From Zhongshania sp. (GTDB taxonomy: Bacteria > Pseudomonadota > Gammaproteobacteria > Pseudomonadales > Spongiibacteraceae), in contig JAGPVP010000045.1 in NCBI GenBank assembly GCA_018066965.1, positions 1-57,116 of the forward strand: 57,116 nt of DNA, read 5' to 3'. The position numbers and the translations under genes are program-made. Under the pieces are notes generated by a model, which was given only the letters and a program-made list of their open reading frames with translations, was not told where the DNA came from and searched no databases. Shown piece by piece: positions 1-8,888 of the stretch. The first letter of the stretch is position 1. Every line of letters starts with the position of its first letter.

Positions 1-299
1 CCTATACCTTTGATATTGCAATCGATGTCGTGATCGCCCTCTACCAGCCGACCAATTTTTACTTTAGTGCCAATTTTTGCGGTAGTCGATGTGCCCTTGA
101 TTTTAAGGTCTTTGATAAGAGTCACATAGTCACCTTCGGCAAGTAGGTTGCCGTTGGCATCTTTAACAACGAATTCACTTTCTGTTGCTGTCGTTTCGTT
201 AGGATTCCATTCAAGTCCGCATTCAGGGCACGATAGTATAGATTGTACTTCGTACACATAGCTCGACTCACATTTTGGGCAGGGGGGTAGAGTACTCAT
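1..299 (-). CDS. yjdM: YjdM/PhnA-family zinc-ribbon protein (3' end outside window)
   Basis: The first 99 residues of a small protein of the YjdM (formerly PhnA) family, usually about 111 aa. The C-terminal dozen residues lie beyond base 1. Visible are a zinc ribbon with Cys7, Cys10, Cys24 and Cys27 (CPKC...CPEC) and the family's KV-type beta domain around '[13 protein letters not shown]'. The ATG has a GGAG ribosome site. Despite the old name, the family is not shown to act in phosphonate breakdown, and its role is unclear. It follows the 76-aa gene by 19 bases, so the three leftward genes here are probably co-transcribed. Confidence 0.85.
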   Translation of the reverse strand, partial: MSTLPPCPKCESSYVYEVQSILSCPECGLEWNPNETTATESEFVVKDANGNLLAEGDYVTLIKDLKIKGTSTTAKIGTKVKIGRLVEGDHDIDCNIKGI

Positions 300-318
300 T
301 ACTTATCTCCTTAATAAT

Positions 319-549
319 TTATAAAAAAACAGTGAAATCACTTAAGCCCAGCGCTTTAATTAATGGGGCTAATGCATTTAAATCTTCTGTGGCGATTGGC
401 TTGTCATCATTGTCTGCAAAAACAAAGGATTTACTATGGTTGTCGCGTAGCATGACAAACCATTGGGATTGATTGCCCGGTCTAATTCGCACCTGTGCCT
501 CTTTCCACGCACCGGTTTTGCCTAAGGCAATGGCATTATCTAGTTTCAT
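319..549 (-). CDS. small conserved hypothetical protein (76 aa)
   Basis: I recognise no named domain. The 76-residue protein has a basic N-terminal half (KTGAWKEAQVRIRPG), a central 'WFVMLRDN' strand, and ends in 'LSDFTVFL', which suggests a small mixed alpha/beta fold. It has no signal peptide or membrane segment. Its ATG lies inside the 3' end of the SulP transporter gene (14-base overlap), pointing to translational coupling and possibly a partner role for the transporter. That link is inferred from position only. The gene is real by frame, overlap and regular composition. Confidence 0.65.
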   Translation of the reverse strand: MKLDNAIALGKTGAWKEAQVRIRPGNQSQWFVMLRDNHSKSFVFADNDDKPIATEDLNALAPLIKALGLSDFTVFL

Positions 550-2278
550 ATGATGTTCCTTTCTTTAGGGCATCTTCAATGGCATCGTCTAGCGTGGGAA
601 ATGATGCGGCTAGAGCGCCTGAAGCTTCTCCTCGTGCTTTTGCTAAGATTTTTAGTGGTTGAAATTGCCAGTTAGAAAAACGAATTGATATTTTATTTTT
701 TTCGCAGTGGTCAATTAATTTCTTGATCGCAGAGAGTCCACCGGCGTCCAAGTAGGCGCTGTATTGTAAGTGTATGATAAGGCCATTAACCTCAACCATT
801 TGGGTAGAAAGTTCTCCGACGATACGATCGGCGGCGGCAAAAAATAAGGGACCTCGAATTTTTAAAACTCTTATATTCTTTGGTGGCTTTGTGTGGACAA
901 AGTCCGGGTTGTTAGTAATGTCGACCACATCTGTTAGTGCGGCAATTTCTTTCATAAATAATAGAGAGGCCAACACGATGCCGGCGGTGATGGCGATGAC
1001 CATATCGAAGAAAACAGTCAGCGATAGGCAGGTCAAAAATACCAGTACATCACTGGTGGGAGAGGAGCGTACCAGTTTTACGGATTTTGCCGCTTCGCTC
1101 ATATTCCAGGCAACCACTATAAGAAGTGCTGCCATGGCGGGCATAGGGATATACGCCAAGATTCGAGCTAGAAGTAACAAGCTGAGTAACACAACTATTG
1201 AATGAACAATGGCTGCAATAGGCGATACGGCACCAGTCTTGAAGTTGGTTGCTGAGCGCGCGATGGCTGCTGTTGCGGTTACGCCGCCAAAGAAAGGAGT
1301 TATCAGGTTACCTAAACCTTGCGCTAATAATTCGCTGTTGGCGCTGTGGCGTTTGCCTGACATGCCGTCGAGTACAACTGCACATAGCAATGATTCGATG
1401 GCGCCGAGCATGGCGATGGCGAAGGCGGCGGGAAGTAGCTCTGAAACTAAGTTCAGGGATAGCCCTAGCGGCTGGCCATCGGCGCCGGGCCTGTTCCAAG
1501 GCCAGTCAAATGTGGGTAAGTAAGGGGGGATGCCAGGCGCTTGTTCACCGCTGGGTAGCAAGTAATGGAAGCGGGAGCCAATGGTGTCCACGTCGATGCC
1601 TTGCCAACTCAAGACAATCCCTAATAGGCAGGCTAATATCAGTGCGGGCAAGTGCGCTGGAATACGGGTGCCAAATCGCGGCCACACAATCATGATGGCA
1701 AGTGTGAACAGGGCTATTGTGAAGCTACCCAAATCGATTTGCTGAAAATGGCTGCTGATGGCGATTAGTTTATCGATGAAGTGTTCCGGCATTTTGTCTA
1801 TTGTCATGCCGGTAAAATCAGTGATCTGTAATACGGCGATCACAATGGCAATGCCGCCCGTAAACCCTAATGTTACTGATTCAGGGATGTACTCAATAAA
1901 GCGGCCGAGTCGCGCGTAGGCCATAGCGACCAAGATGCCACCAGCCATAATTGAGGCCAGCAATAAACCTGCTAAACCATATTTTTCTGCCAGTGGATGC
2001 AAGATAACGACGAATGCAGCCGTTGGCCCAGAAATACTGAAACGACTCCCCCCCGTCAACGCAATGATGGCACCGGCAATAATTGCCGTATACAGACCGT
2101 ATTGTGGTGCTACACCGCTGGCGATAGCCAGTGCCATGGCTAATGGAATGGCAATAATGCCGACGGTTATTCCGGCGATGACGTCTTTGATTAAATCTGC
2201 GCGAGAGTATCCATCGGCAAATGCCTCACGGAGTGCATGCCCGATTCGCAATGACAAAAGATGTGCTCTATGAGACAA
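536..2278 (-). CDS. SulP-family anion transporter with STAS domain
   Basis: A 580-residue inner-membrane anion transporter of the SulP/SLC26 family (sulfate, bicarbonate or dicarboxylate; substrate not readable from sequence). Roughly residues 35-430 are hydrophobic segments, including the family block 'GLYTAIIAGAIIALTGG...ISGPTAAF'. A cytoplasmic STAS domain follows at about 455-570 (LIIHLQYSAYLDAGGLSAIKKL). The start is a TTG preceded by AAGGA at 9 bases; no in-frame ATG fits better. It diverges from pckA and overlaps the 76-aa gene downstream. Homologues include the bicarbonate transporter BicA and the succinate transporter DauA. Confidence 0.9.
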   Translation of the reverse strand: MSHRAHLLSLRIGHALREAFADGYSRADLIKDVIAGITVGIIAIPLAMALAIASGVAPQYGLYTAIIAGAIIALTGGSRFSISGPTAAFVVILHPLAEKYGLAGLLLASIMAGGILVAMAYARLGRFIEYIPESVTLGFTGGIAIVIAVLQITDFTGMTIDKMPEHFIDKLIAISSHFQQIDLGSFTIALFTLAIMIVWPRFGTRIPAHLPALILACLLGIVLSWQGIDVDTIGSRFHYLLPSGEQAPGIPPYLPTFDWPWNRPGADGQPLGLSLNLVSELLPAAFAIAMLGAIESLLCAVVLDGMSGKRHSANSELLAQGLGNLITPFFGGVTATAAIARSATNFKTGAVSPIAAIVHSIVVLLSLLLLARILAYIPMPAMAALLIVVAWNMSEAAKSVKLVRSSPTSDVLVFLTCLSLTVFFDMVIAITAGIVLASLLFMKEIAALTDVVDITNNPDFVHTKPPKNIRVLKIRGPLFFAAADRIVGELSTQMVEVNGLIIHLQYSAYLDAGGLSAIKKLIDHCEKNKISIRFSNWQFQPLKILAKARGEASGALAASFPTLDDAIEDALKKGTSYETR

Positions 2279-2404
2279 GCCAGATTTTCCTTTTCAGGGT
2301 GAGTGGTTATTTAGCTTATTACTATCATCAATTTGGTCTTGCCCCGTGGAGTGGAGATGTCATCGTCATCGCGTTGGGCGCGCTTACTTATGCTAAACGG
2401 GAGC

Positions 2405-2445
2405 ATTGTTAATCATGATAATGGTATTATAATGATATTATCATT
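2405..2445 (+). promoter_or_regulatory. pckA promoter region with palindrome over the -10/start site
   Basis: A TATAAT -10 box lies at 2428-2433 with a weak -35 (TTGTTA at 2407-2412, 15-base spacer). A perfect 7-1-7 palindrome, AATGATATTATCATT, occupies 2431-2445, so it overlaps the -10 box and the expected transcription start. That is the place where a repressor would act. The stretch resembles an AT-rich Fur-type box but is out of register with the Fur consensus, so the binding protein is unknown. Confidence 0.5.
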
Positions 2446-2498
2446 TAACCTTGTTGAAAGTCACATTCATACTAACTCCAGTAAAAGGAACTCTAATC

Positions 2499-4112
2499 AT
2501 GTCTCTCCTCCGATTACAGCAGGCACTTCAGCGCTATGGCATTCATGATCCAGAGGCGATTCTATACAATCCGGACTACGAGACCTTATTCCAAGAAGAA
2601 ACGCGCGCAGAGCTGGAGGGTTATGAGTCGGCGCGTTTAACAAGCAGCGGCGCAGTCGCGGTGGATACCGGTATATTCACTGGCCGCTCGCCAAAGGATA
2701 AATATTTCGTCAAGGACGATACCACCCGCGATACGCTGTGGTGGTCAGATCAGGGTAAGAACGACAATAAGCCGATTACTCAAGAGACTTGGCAATCGCT
2801 AAAGCTGGTAGTAGGCGAGCAGCTTAGCGGTAAGCGCTTGTTTGTTGATGATCTATTTTGTGGCGCGAATCCCGCGAGCCGTTTAAAAGTTCGCTTTGTA
2901 ACAGAAGTTGCTTGGCAGTCTCACTTTGTAAAAAATATGTTCATTCTCCCTTCGGCGGCTGAGCTTGAAAATTTTGAGCCGGATTTCGTCGTGCTGAACG
3001 GGGCTAAGACGGTTAACCCGAATTGGCAGGAGCAGGGTCTGAATTCGGAGAATTTCGTTGCTTTTAATATGACCGAGGGGGTGCAGCTTATTGGCGGTAC
3101 TTGGTATGGCGGCGAAATGAAAAAAGGGCTTTTTTCAGTTATGAATTATCTGCTGCCGCAGAAGGGAATTGCTTCCATGCATTGCTCTGCCAATGTTGGG
3201 CCCGACGGCGACACAGCAATATTTTTCGGACTGTCTGGGACAGGTAAAACGACCTTGTCAACCGACCCCAAGCGCGCATTAATCGGTGACGATGAACACG
3301 GTTGGGATGACAACGGCGTGTTTAATTTTGAGGGTGGCTGCTACGCCAAAACCATCAATCTTAGTCAAGAGCAAGAACCCGAAATATATGCAGCGATCAA
3401 GCGCGATGCATTATTGGAAAATGTGGTTGTTGATGATGCGGGCAATGTCGATTTTTCCGATTCCTCGAAAACTGAGAATACCCGGGTTTCATACCCGATT
3501 CATCACATTGAAAATATCGTCAAGCCGGTTTCTGTGGGTGGCCATGCAAATAAGGTTATCTTCTTAACAGCGGATGCGTTTGGTGTGTTGCCGCCGGTGG
3601 CGCGCTTGACTAAGGAGCAGGCTCGCTACTATTTCTTGTCCGGCTATACCTCTAAGTTGGCGGGTACCGAACGGGGAATTACTGAACCCACGCCAACCTT
3701 TTCGGCGTGTTTTGGTGCTGCATTTTTAAGCCTGCATCCCACCCAGTATGCAGAGGTGCTCAATAATCGCATGGAGCAGTCTAACGCTCAGGCTTATCTA
3801 GTAAATACGGGTTGGAACGGTAGCGGTGAGCGAATCTCTATTAAAGCGACTCGCCGCATTATTGACGCCATTCTAAATGGTTCAATTGAGGAAGCAGAGT
3901 TTACTACGCTGCCTATTTTTGGGCTGCAAATTCCTGAGGCTCTTGAAGGGGTAGATGGCGGCATTATCGACCCGAGGAATACCTACGGAAACGTTTGCGA
4001 ATGGACCGACAAGGCCTCTGCGCTGGCTGCAAAGTTTATCGCTAATTTCAGTCAATTTACGGACACTGCGAACGGTCTTACTTTGGTAGCCGCTGGTCCT
4101 AAGCTAGACTAG
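2499..4112 (+). CDS. pckA: phosphoenolpyruvate carboxykinase (ATP)
   Basis: Converts oxaloacetate plus ATP to phosphoenolpyruvate, CO2 and ADP, the first step of gluconeogenesis from C4 acids and acetate; cytosolic. The ATG at 2499 has AAAGGA 9 bases upstream and gives 537 aa, the normal family length; a further in-frame ATG at 2451 has no ribosome site. Seen are the substrate motif GRSPKDKY, the kinase P-loop [11 protein letters not shown] near residue 245, and the metal site IGDDEHGW. An imperfect 15-bp inverted repeat follows the stop. The gene fits an organism that grows on organic acids and also carries acs and CbrAB. Confidence 0.97.
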   Translation: MSLLRLQQALQRYGIHDPEAILYNPDYETLFQEETRAELEGYESARLTSSGAVAVDTGIFTGRSPKDKYFVKDDTTRDTLWWSDQGKNDNKPITQETWQSLKLVVGEQLSGKRLFVDDLFCGANPASRLKVRFVTEVAWQSHFVKNMFILPSAAELENFEPDFVVLNGAKTVNPNWQEQGLNSENFVAFNMTEGVQLIGGTWYGGEMKKGLFSVMNYLLPQKGIASMHCSANVGPDGDTAIFFGLSGTGKTTLSTDPKRALIGDDEHGWDDNGVFNFEGGCYAKTINLSQEQEPEIYAAIKRDALLENVVVDDAGNVDFSDSSKTENTRVSYPIHHIENIVKPVSVGGHANKVIFLTADAFGVLPPVARLTKEQARYYFLSGYTSKLAGTERGITEPTPTFSACFGAAFLSLHPTQYAEVLNNRMEQSNAQAYLVNTGWNGSGERISIKATRRIIDAILNGSIEEAEFTTLPIFGLQIPEALEGVDGGIIDPRNTYGNVCEWTDKASALAAKFIANFSQFTDTANGLTLVAAGPKLD

Positions 4113-4125
4113 CGCGAGATGTAAG

Positions 4126-4178
4126 CCAATTTGAAGTGGGTGTTGAGTGCAAGCGATACCTTGCCCGCTTCAAGTTGG
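4126..4178 (+). terminator. long hairpin downstream of pckA
   Basis: Arms at 4126-4140 and 4164-4178 match at 13 of 15 positions, the other two being possible G-U pairs. An inner GCAAG/CTTGC stem falls in the loop. There is no strong T-run after it (only TTTT near 4187), so this may be an RNA-stabilising 3' hairpin rather than a classic intrinsic terminator. Confidence 0.5.
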
Positions 4179-4292
4179 TCAGCTAGTTTTGTGGCATTGC
4201 TGGGGTGTGTTTACGCGCTGCGTGACTTATGAAGTTAATAGCGCTTGTGTATCGTTAGCTGATCGGCTGAATTATTAACTTGTGTGTCGGTG

Positions 4293-4499
4293 CTAGCGTT
4301 TAGATTTTGGACCTCTTGGGGTTGCTGGGCTTGTGCTATAAGTAGCGTCATGTTCAGCGAGGTAGCTGCGAATTAGTTGGCGTACCACCTGTGACGGGGT
4401 GAGATCTTGAGTTGCACAAAGCTTTTCAAACGCCGCTTTCTTAGCCGGATCAATGAGTACAGTCAATCGAGCAGTTTTTGATTCCAAAACGTCCTCCAA
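4293..4499 (-). CDS. ribbon-helix-helix (CopG/Arc-like) DNA-binding protein
   Basis: 68 residues. Residues 10-50 have the ribbon-helix-helix pattern: strand ARLTVLID, helix 'PAKKAAFEKLCATQ', turn 'DLTPSQ', and helix 'VVRQLIRSYLAEH'. The tail is basic (PRGPKSKR). Such proteins bind DNA as dimers through the N-terminal strand and often repress their own gene. No toxin-like gene is adjacent, so an antitoxin role is not supported. An inverted repeat lies upstream at 4529-4570 and could be its operator. Confidence 0.7.
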   Translation of the reverse strand: MEDVLESKTARLTVLIDPAKKAAFEKLCATQDLTPSQVVRQLIRSYLAEHDATYSTSPATPRGPKSKR

Positions 4500-4528
4500 T
4501 TATCATTTAATTATAACTAAATGTTAAT

Positions 4529-4570
4529 ACTAAGGTATCACGTTGTAATGATCCATAAATTTACCTTAGT
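4529..4570. promoter_or_regulatory. inverted repeat upstream of the ribbon-helix-helix gene
   Basis: ACTAAGGTA (4529-4537) and TACCTTAGT (4562-4570) are perfect 9-base inverted arms separated by 24 bases in AT-rich DNA, 30-70 bases before the start of the regulator gene. The spacing is too long for a tight RNA hairpin and fits paired protein-binding half-sites. Confidence 0.4.
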
Positions 4571-4677
4571 TTGAGGTGGCGCTTTTATGCCATGCGAAAT
4601 GAAGCACGGCTCCGGTCACGGGCTCCGCGCCCTTGATAAGCTTATTGTGTTTATTCGGGTGGAGTTCGGTGTGCCAA

Positions 4678-5547
4678 TTACAGCAGTGAGCTGCGAAGCT
4701 CATCAATTTCTTGTTTAGCTTCTGATAAAAACGCTAAGCCTTGTTCTGGGCCTATTTCCTCTAGCCGTAACTTTTTAAATGCGGGCAGCCGAGATAGTTG
4801 TGGCAGTTTGCGGTGACTGCGTTCGGCAAGGTAGGTGTGGTAGCGAGCGACTAAGACAAGGTCGGCTAGGTCGGGCTGCGGAGTTTTGTCTCTCATCCAA
4901 TTTTCGCGGTTAAGGCCAACTAGGACGAGTTCTTCATCGAAGTGCCAATTGTGTAAAATTAGGCCGCTAATTTTACCGGTAAAGTCATTAAGTAGTTGCT
5001 GAATGGTGATCGGGTCTGAGCATAGGCTGGGGAAGGCTTTTAAATTGGCGAGCAGGGGTAGCGCGCCAATGTCTTGAATGAGACCGGCCAACAGCGCGCG
5101 GTCGGGATCAAATCCGCAGTGCCGCGCCATAACATGGGCGAGCGAGGCGGTGTAAACACTGCGCCGCCAAATATCATGCATAGATTGTTTTACCCTGGGG
5201 TCGTGGATTAAAAACAGAGTCTTAAGTGCGTAGCTGGCGGTGAGGTCGCGCGCGGCGTTAAGCCCTAAACGCCGGATGGCGGCAGTAAGGTTGCGCACAG
5301 GGTTGCCGCGGCTGTAGTGAACACTATGGCTAATTTTTAAGAGGTAGGCGCTCAGGCCGGGGTCTTGTTGGATAAGCCGCACAAGATCATCAATGTTGAG
5401 GTCGTCTTGGTTGATTGCAACGCGAACATCTATGGCGATATCGGGCAGGCTGGGGAGTTCTAAGGTGCCTGCGCGCAAGGAGTCCGTGACTATTTTTAAT
5501 AGCTGGGCTTTGGGCGTTAATGTTGAGGCAAGCGCGTCGACGGGCAT
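4678..5547 (-). CDS. HDOD-domain signalling protein
   Basis: 289 residues with an HDOD domain at about 20-220 (LPSLPDIAIDVRVAI, DLVRLIQQDPGLSAYLLKISHS, IRRLGLNAARDL, LIQDIGALPLL). HDOD is a degenerate HD-type helical domain found in regulators of motility, biofilm and stress. It lacks a full set of catalytic HD residues and is thought to act by protein binding. There is no receiver, GGDEF or EAL domain attached, and no signal peptide. It stands alone between convergent and co-directional neighbours. Confidence 0.85.
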   Translation of the reverse strand: MPVDALASTLTPKAQLLKIVTDSLRAGTLELPSLPDIAIDVRVAINQDDLNIDDLVRLIQQDPGLSAYLLKISHSVHYSRGNPVRNLTAAIRRLGLNAARDLTASYALKTLFLIHDPRVKQSMHDIWRRSVYTASLAHVMARHCGFDPDRALLAGLIQDIGALPLLANLKAFPSLCSDPITIQQLLNDFTGKISGLILHNWHFDEELVLVGLNRENWMRDKTPQPDLADLVLVARYHTYLAERSHRKLPQLSRLPAFKKLRLEEIGPEQGLAFLSEAKQEIDELRSSLL

Positions 5548-5646
5548 GGTGAGTCATTATTAAATGAGCGACCCTATACTGTGGGTGCTGCTCGTTTTTT
5601 ACTCAATAGGGGATTGCCGTAGATTGTTTGGGTGGTCGTTGTAGCA

Positions 5647-5679
5647 AAAGCACCGGCCCGCATGGTTGCTGGGCCGGTG
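5647..5679 (-). terminator. intrinsic terminator of ybiT
   Basis: A strong hairpin: CACCGGCCC (5651-5659) pairs with GGGCCGGTG (5671-5679), 9 perfect base pairs with extra GCA/TGC pairing in the loop. On the leftward transcript it is followed by CTTTTGC. It sits 15 bases after the ybiT stop. Confidence 0.75.
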
Positions 5680-5693
5680 TGACTAGCCATTTT

Positions 5694-7289
5694 TTAGCGG
5701 CTGAGGATTTCTTGGTGAGAAAGAAACTCGTCGTAGCTTCCTTGGAAATCAATCAGTTGCTCGTCTTTAATTTCGACAATGCGGGTTGCTAACGACGACA
5801 CAAACTCACGGTCGTGGCTGGCGAAGATCAGCGTGCCTTCGTAGTGCTCTAAGGCTAAGTTGAGCGCCTCGATGGCTTCCATGTCCAAGTGGTTGGTCGG
5901 TTCGTCCATGATCAAGACGTTGGTGTCTTGCATCATGAGCTTGCCGAACAATAGGCGGTTTTTCTCGCCGCCGGAACACACTTTGGCGCGCTTGTTAAAG
6001 TCGTCTGATGAAAATAATAGGCGGCCTAAGGTGGCGCGAACAATCTGGTCGTCGTGTTCTGGTTTGCGCCAGCGGCTCATCCAGTCGAAAAGATTTAGGT
6101 CGTTATCAAAGTCGTCGGTGCTGTCCTGTGGGCAGTAGCCTAAGGTGGCGTTTTCGGCCCATTTAACAACACCTTCGTTGGCGCTTAACTCATTCATTAG
6201 GCAGCGTAAGAAAGTGGTCTTGCCCGCGCCGTTTTCGCCTAATACGGCCAAGCGGGTTCCCGCCTCTAAAATCATGTTGCCTTTTTTGAACAGCACTTCG
6301 TCAAAACCGTGGCCGATGTTCTCAAGTGTTAGGGCTTGGCGGTGAAGCTTTTTGTCTTGCTTGAAACGAATATAGGGCGACTGGCGGCTAGAGGCTTTGA
6401 TTTCATCTAGCTGAATTTTGTCTATTTTCTTAGCGCGTGATGTCGCCTGCTTGGCCTTGGATGCGTTGGCAGAGAAGCGGCTTACGAAGGCTTGTAAGTC
6501 GGCAATTTGCGCCGTCTTCTTGGCGTTCTGGGATTGCATGCGCTCGCGTGCGGCGGTGGCCGCGGTCATAAAATCGTCGTAGGTGCCGGGGTAAACACGC
6601 AGCTCGCCGTAATCGATGTCGGCCATGTGAGTACACACTTCGTTTAAGAAGTGACGGTCATGGGAGATAATGACCATGGTGCTTTTGCGATCGTTAAGCA
6701 CGCCTTCCAGCCAGCGGATGGTGTTGATGTCCAAGTTGTTGGTTGGCTCGTCTAATAGCAAAATATCTGGATCAGAGAACAGCGCTTGCGCGAGGAGGAC
6801 ACGGAGCTTCCAGCCGGGCGAGACTTCACTCATGGGGCCAAAATGTAAATCTAATTCAATGCCCGCGCCGAGTAAGATTTCACCAGCACGGCTTTCTGCG
6901 CTGTAGCCGTCCAATTCCATGAACTGGGTTTCAAGATCGGCTACTTTCATACCGTCTTCTTCAGACATTTCTGGCAGAGAGTAAATGCGTTCCCGTTCTT
7001 GCTTTATTTCCCACAGTTCGGTGTGACCCATGATGACGGTGTCGATGACCGAATATTCCTCAAAGGCGAACTGGTCTTGGTGTAGCTTGCCGATCCGCTC
7101 ATTGGGGTCTAGTGACACATTGCCGGAGCTGGGCTTTAAACTGCCGTCCAGAATCTTCATGAAGGTGGACTTGCCGCAGCCGTTTGCGCCGATAAGGCCG
7201 TAGCGATTACCACCGCCAAATTTAACGGAAATGTTTTCAAAAAGCGGCTTGGCACCAAACTGCATGGTGATATTTGCGGCGGAAATCAA
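5694..7289 (-). CDS. ybiT: ABC-F ATPase, YbiT type
   Basis: A cytosolic ABC-F protein (531 aa) with two ATPase domains and no membrane part. ABC-F proteins act on the ribosome in translation. The sequence closely follows E. coli YbiT as I remember it: [29 protein letters not shown] at the start (Walker [10 protein letters not shown] near 34-42), DEPTNNLD, the linker rich in basic residues at about 245-315, the second Walker [10 protein letters not shown] near 350, and [13 protein letters not shown] with DEPTNHLD. The first signature is degenerate (SPGWKLRV), as in YbiT. The start is TTG at 7289 with TAGG upstream; the first ATG lies eight codons inside the conserved region, so TTG is favoured. 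Confidence 0.93.
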   Translation of the reverse strand: MISAANITMQFGAKPLFENISVKFGGGNRYGLIGANGCGKSTFMKILDGSLKPSSGNVSLDPNERIGKLHQDQFAFEEYSVIDTVIMGHTELWEIKQERERIYSLPEMSEEDGMKVADLETQFMELDGYSAESRAGEILLGAGIELDLHFGPMSEVSPGWKLRVLLAQALFSDPDILLLDEPTNNLDINTIRWLEGVLNDRKSTMVIISHDRHFLNEVCTHMADIDYGELRVYPGTYDDFMTAATAARERMQSQNAKKTAQIADLQAFVSRFSANASKAKQATSRAKKIDKIQLDEIKASSRQSPYIRFKQDKKLHRQALTLENIGHGFDEVLFKKGNMILEAGTRLAVLGENGAGKTTFLRCLMNELSANEGVVKWAENATLGYCPQDSTDDFDNDLNLFDWMSRWRKPEHDDQIVRATLGRLLFSSDDFNKRAKVCSGGEKNRLLFGKLMMQDTNVLIMDEPTNHLDMEAIEALNLALEHYEGTLIFASHDREFVSSLATRIVEIKDEQLIDFQGSYDEFLSHQEILSR

Positions 7290-7506
7290 TGTTGTATACC
7301 TAATGTGATGAAGTGGAAATAGCTAAAAGAGGACGATGTGCGGGGCGCGTACTATACGGGTTTCTTGGTCTCAGGTCGAGGTATGGCTTGGAATTGACGT
7401 GATAATCAGTGAAAACGATGCCATTCGTGCGATGCGGCGCCATTTACCGCAACCTTAGCGATTGAGCCAGCATGAAATAAGTGAAAGTAGTCCTTTTATC
7501 AGTGAG
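7290..7506. other. intergenic stretch between divergent ybiT and the methyltransferase operon
   Basis: No coding region can be supported here. It should hold the leftward ybiT promoter: a TATAGT-like -10 on the minus strand is visible near 7350, but I see no convincing -35. The right part of the gap is the regulatory element listed separately. Confidence 0.4.
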
Positions 7507-7571
7507 TGTCGTTAATTAACAGCGAAGTCGTCGTGCGCCGCTATTCTAATTTTTGCTGGTCAGCGTAGTTT
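7507..7571 (+). promoter_or_regulatory. AraC-type direct-repeat site and promoter (copy A)
   Basis: TGTCGTTAATTAACA at 7507-7521 is followed 22 bases later by a weaker half-site that keeps GTCGT (7530-7534). A TAGTTT -10 box lies at 7566-7571, 59 bases after the start of the first site. The same element and geometry recur at 12234 and 16574. The site lies 87 bases before the methyltransferase-like gene. Confidence 0.65.
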
Positions 7572-7607
7572 ATGGGTATCTAATAAAACCATAAAAACGA
7601 GGTAGCT

Positions 7608-8399
7608 ATGAATAGTGAGACGAGGGAGCCGGTGCCACTCTGGGCGAGATTCTTTTTGGCCTTTGCCGATATAACCATCTTCAACGCCCCAGGTAAGCCC
7701 TTTATGAAAGTGGCGTGGGCGGTGGATTTACACAAAATATTCACCCTCTTTATTATTTACGGCATGATGAGCTACTACGGCAACTTTAGTGTGGGCGCGT
7801 GGGTGTTTTTGGGCTTGCACGGCATATATGGCTACTGCTGGCTGATCAAAGATTTCGGTTTTCGGGATCATCAATTAGAAAACAAACTGAGCTTTCTAGG
7901 CTTTATAAATCTCTATGTACTATTGATCGCGTGGTATTGGTTGATGCCGTGGTTGTTTATTGCACGCGCGATTGAGCCTTCCGGCTTGGTGCTGTTTTTC
8001 GCGATAGCCATCCATACTCTAGGTGTTGTAACCATGGTGGCTGGTGATGGCCAGCGTCATTGGATTTTAAAGTACCGCAGTCAGCCGGGTCTAATTCGTG
8101 AAGGTATGTACCGTTATACCCGCAATCCAAATTACCTCGGTGAGCTTATGTTGTATGCGGCCTACGCATTGCTCGCTAATCATTGGATTGCTTGGGCTAT
8201 TTACGGGTATATGGCGATTTATTTTCTTGCGCGTATGAAGGGTAAAGATAATGCCATTTCTCGTCATCCCGGCTGGGCAGATTATAAAGCGCAGTCAGGC
8301 TTGGTTATTCCTTGGGCGCTTATTAATGGTCGGGCAGTAATGGATCGCATCTCTAAAAATAATAAGACAGCAACGGAGTCACATTTACATGAAAAATAG
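7608..8399 (+). CDS. integral-membrane methyltransferase-like protein (ICMT/PEMT/steroid-reductase fold)
   Basis: 263 residues with about six hydrophobic segments. The C-terminal block 'REGMYRYTRNPNYLGELMLY' (near residues 165-185) is the cofactor-binding signature of the isoprenylcysteine carboxyl methyltransferase / PEMT / DUF1295 superfamily, which also includes membrane sterol reductases. I cannot say whether it is a methyltransferase or an NADPH-dependent reductase. The ATG has GAGG upstream. It overlaps the next gene by 11 bases. Its promoter carries the same direct-repeat element as the catabolic block at 12-17 kb, so a role in handling the same lipid-like compound is a reasonable inference. 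Confidence 0.7.
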   Translation: MNSETREPVPLWARFFLAFADITIFNAPGKPFMKVAWAVDLHKIFTLFIIYGMMSYYGNFSVGAWVFLGLHGIYGYCWLIKDFGFRDHQLENKLSFLGFINLYVLLIAWYWLMPWLFIARAIEPSGLVLFFAIAIHTLGVVTMVAGDGQRHWILKYRSQPGLIREGMYRYTRNPNYLGELMLYAAYALLANHWIAWAIYGYMAIYFLARMKGKDNAISRHPGWADYKAQSGLVIPWALINGRAVMDRISKNNKTATESHLHEK

Positions 8400-8772
8400 T
8401 CGTGCTTGGCGGGGCTTCTTCCAGTTCTCCGCTATTTTTAATTTTACCGCTGCGTTTGCCATGCTGTTTGCTCCTGAGTTGCTGTTCAAGATTTTAATGA
8501 TGAGCGACACGCTAACGAAGGAAGCCATTCCATGGCTACACCAATTTGCCGGTTTGGTCTTGGTGTTCGGTATGGGGTATTGGGTCATTTCAAGAAATCC
8601 TATGCTCCATAAAGATATTATCTGGATGGGCTGTATAGGGAAAATAGTGGTGTTTTCTTTGGCGTGGATTGATATCGCGCTATTTAATGCGCCAGTGGGT
8701 TTTGGCATTTTGGTAATAGCCGATCTGCTGTTTGCGATATTCTTTGCGATGGTATGGCGAGCTAAGGAATAA
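8389..8772 (+). CDS. small four-helix membrane protein of unknown function
   Basis: 127 residues, nearly all hydrophobic, with four predicted membrane helices (about 11-32, 47-66, 78-97 and 101-122). I do not recognise the family. The start overlaps the end of the preceding methyltransferase-like gene by 11 bases, indicating translational coupling and probably a joint function in the membrane. There is no signal peptide beyond the first helix and no Cys-rich or catalytic motif. Confidence 0.65.
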   Translation: MKNSRAWRGFFQFSAIFNFTAAFAMLFAPELLFKILMMSDTLTKEAIPWLHQFAGLVLVFGMGYWVISRNPMLHKDIIWMGCIGKIVVFSLAWIDIALFNAPVGFGILVIADLLFAIFFAMVWRAKE

Positions 8773-8822
8773 TTTTTTTGCTGGTGAAACTGCGTAGTTG
8801 AGCCGGCTTGGATGACTTTAAT

Positions 8823-8851
8823 ATTAGCTTGGGCCTCTAAACCAAGCTAAT
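8823..8851. terminator. hairpin between convergent genes
   Basis: ATTAGCTTGG (8823-8832) and CCAAGCTAAT (8842-8851) form a perfect 10-bp stem with a 9-base loop, between the ends of the rightward membrane-protein gene and the leftward oxidoreductase gene. No clear T-run flanks it, so termination strength is uncertain. Confidence 0.5.
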
Positions 8852-8888
8852 CCTCGAATCAAACAAACCGGTTCAATCTATTCCCTCG

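Noticed and set aside
4293-4499. Antitoxin of a toxin-antitoxin pair
   Set aside because: The RHH fold fits, but no second small gene overlaps or adjoins on the same strand.
7290-7607. Search for a small RNA or tRNA in the longer intergenic gaps (also 42584-42789 and 55213-55454)
   Set aside because: No cloverleaf, no strong hairpin plus T-run and no A-rich motif seen. Only promoter-like elements are supported.
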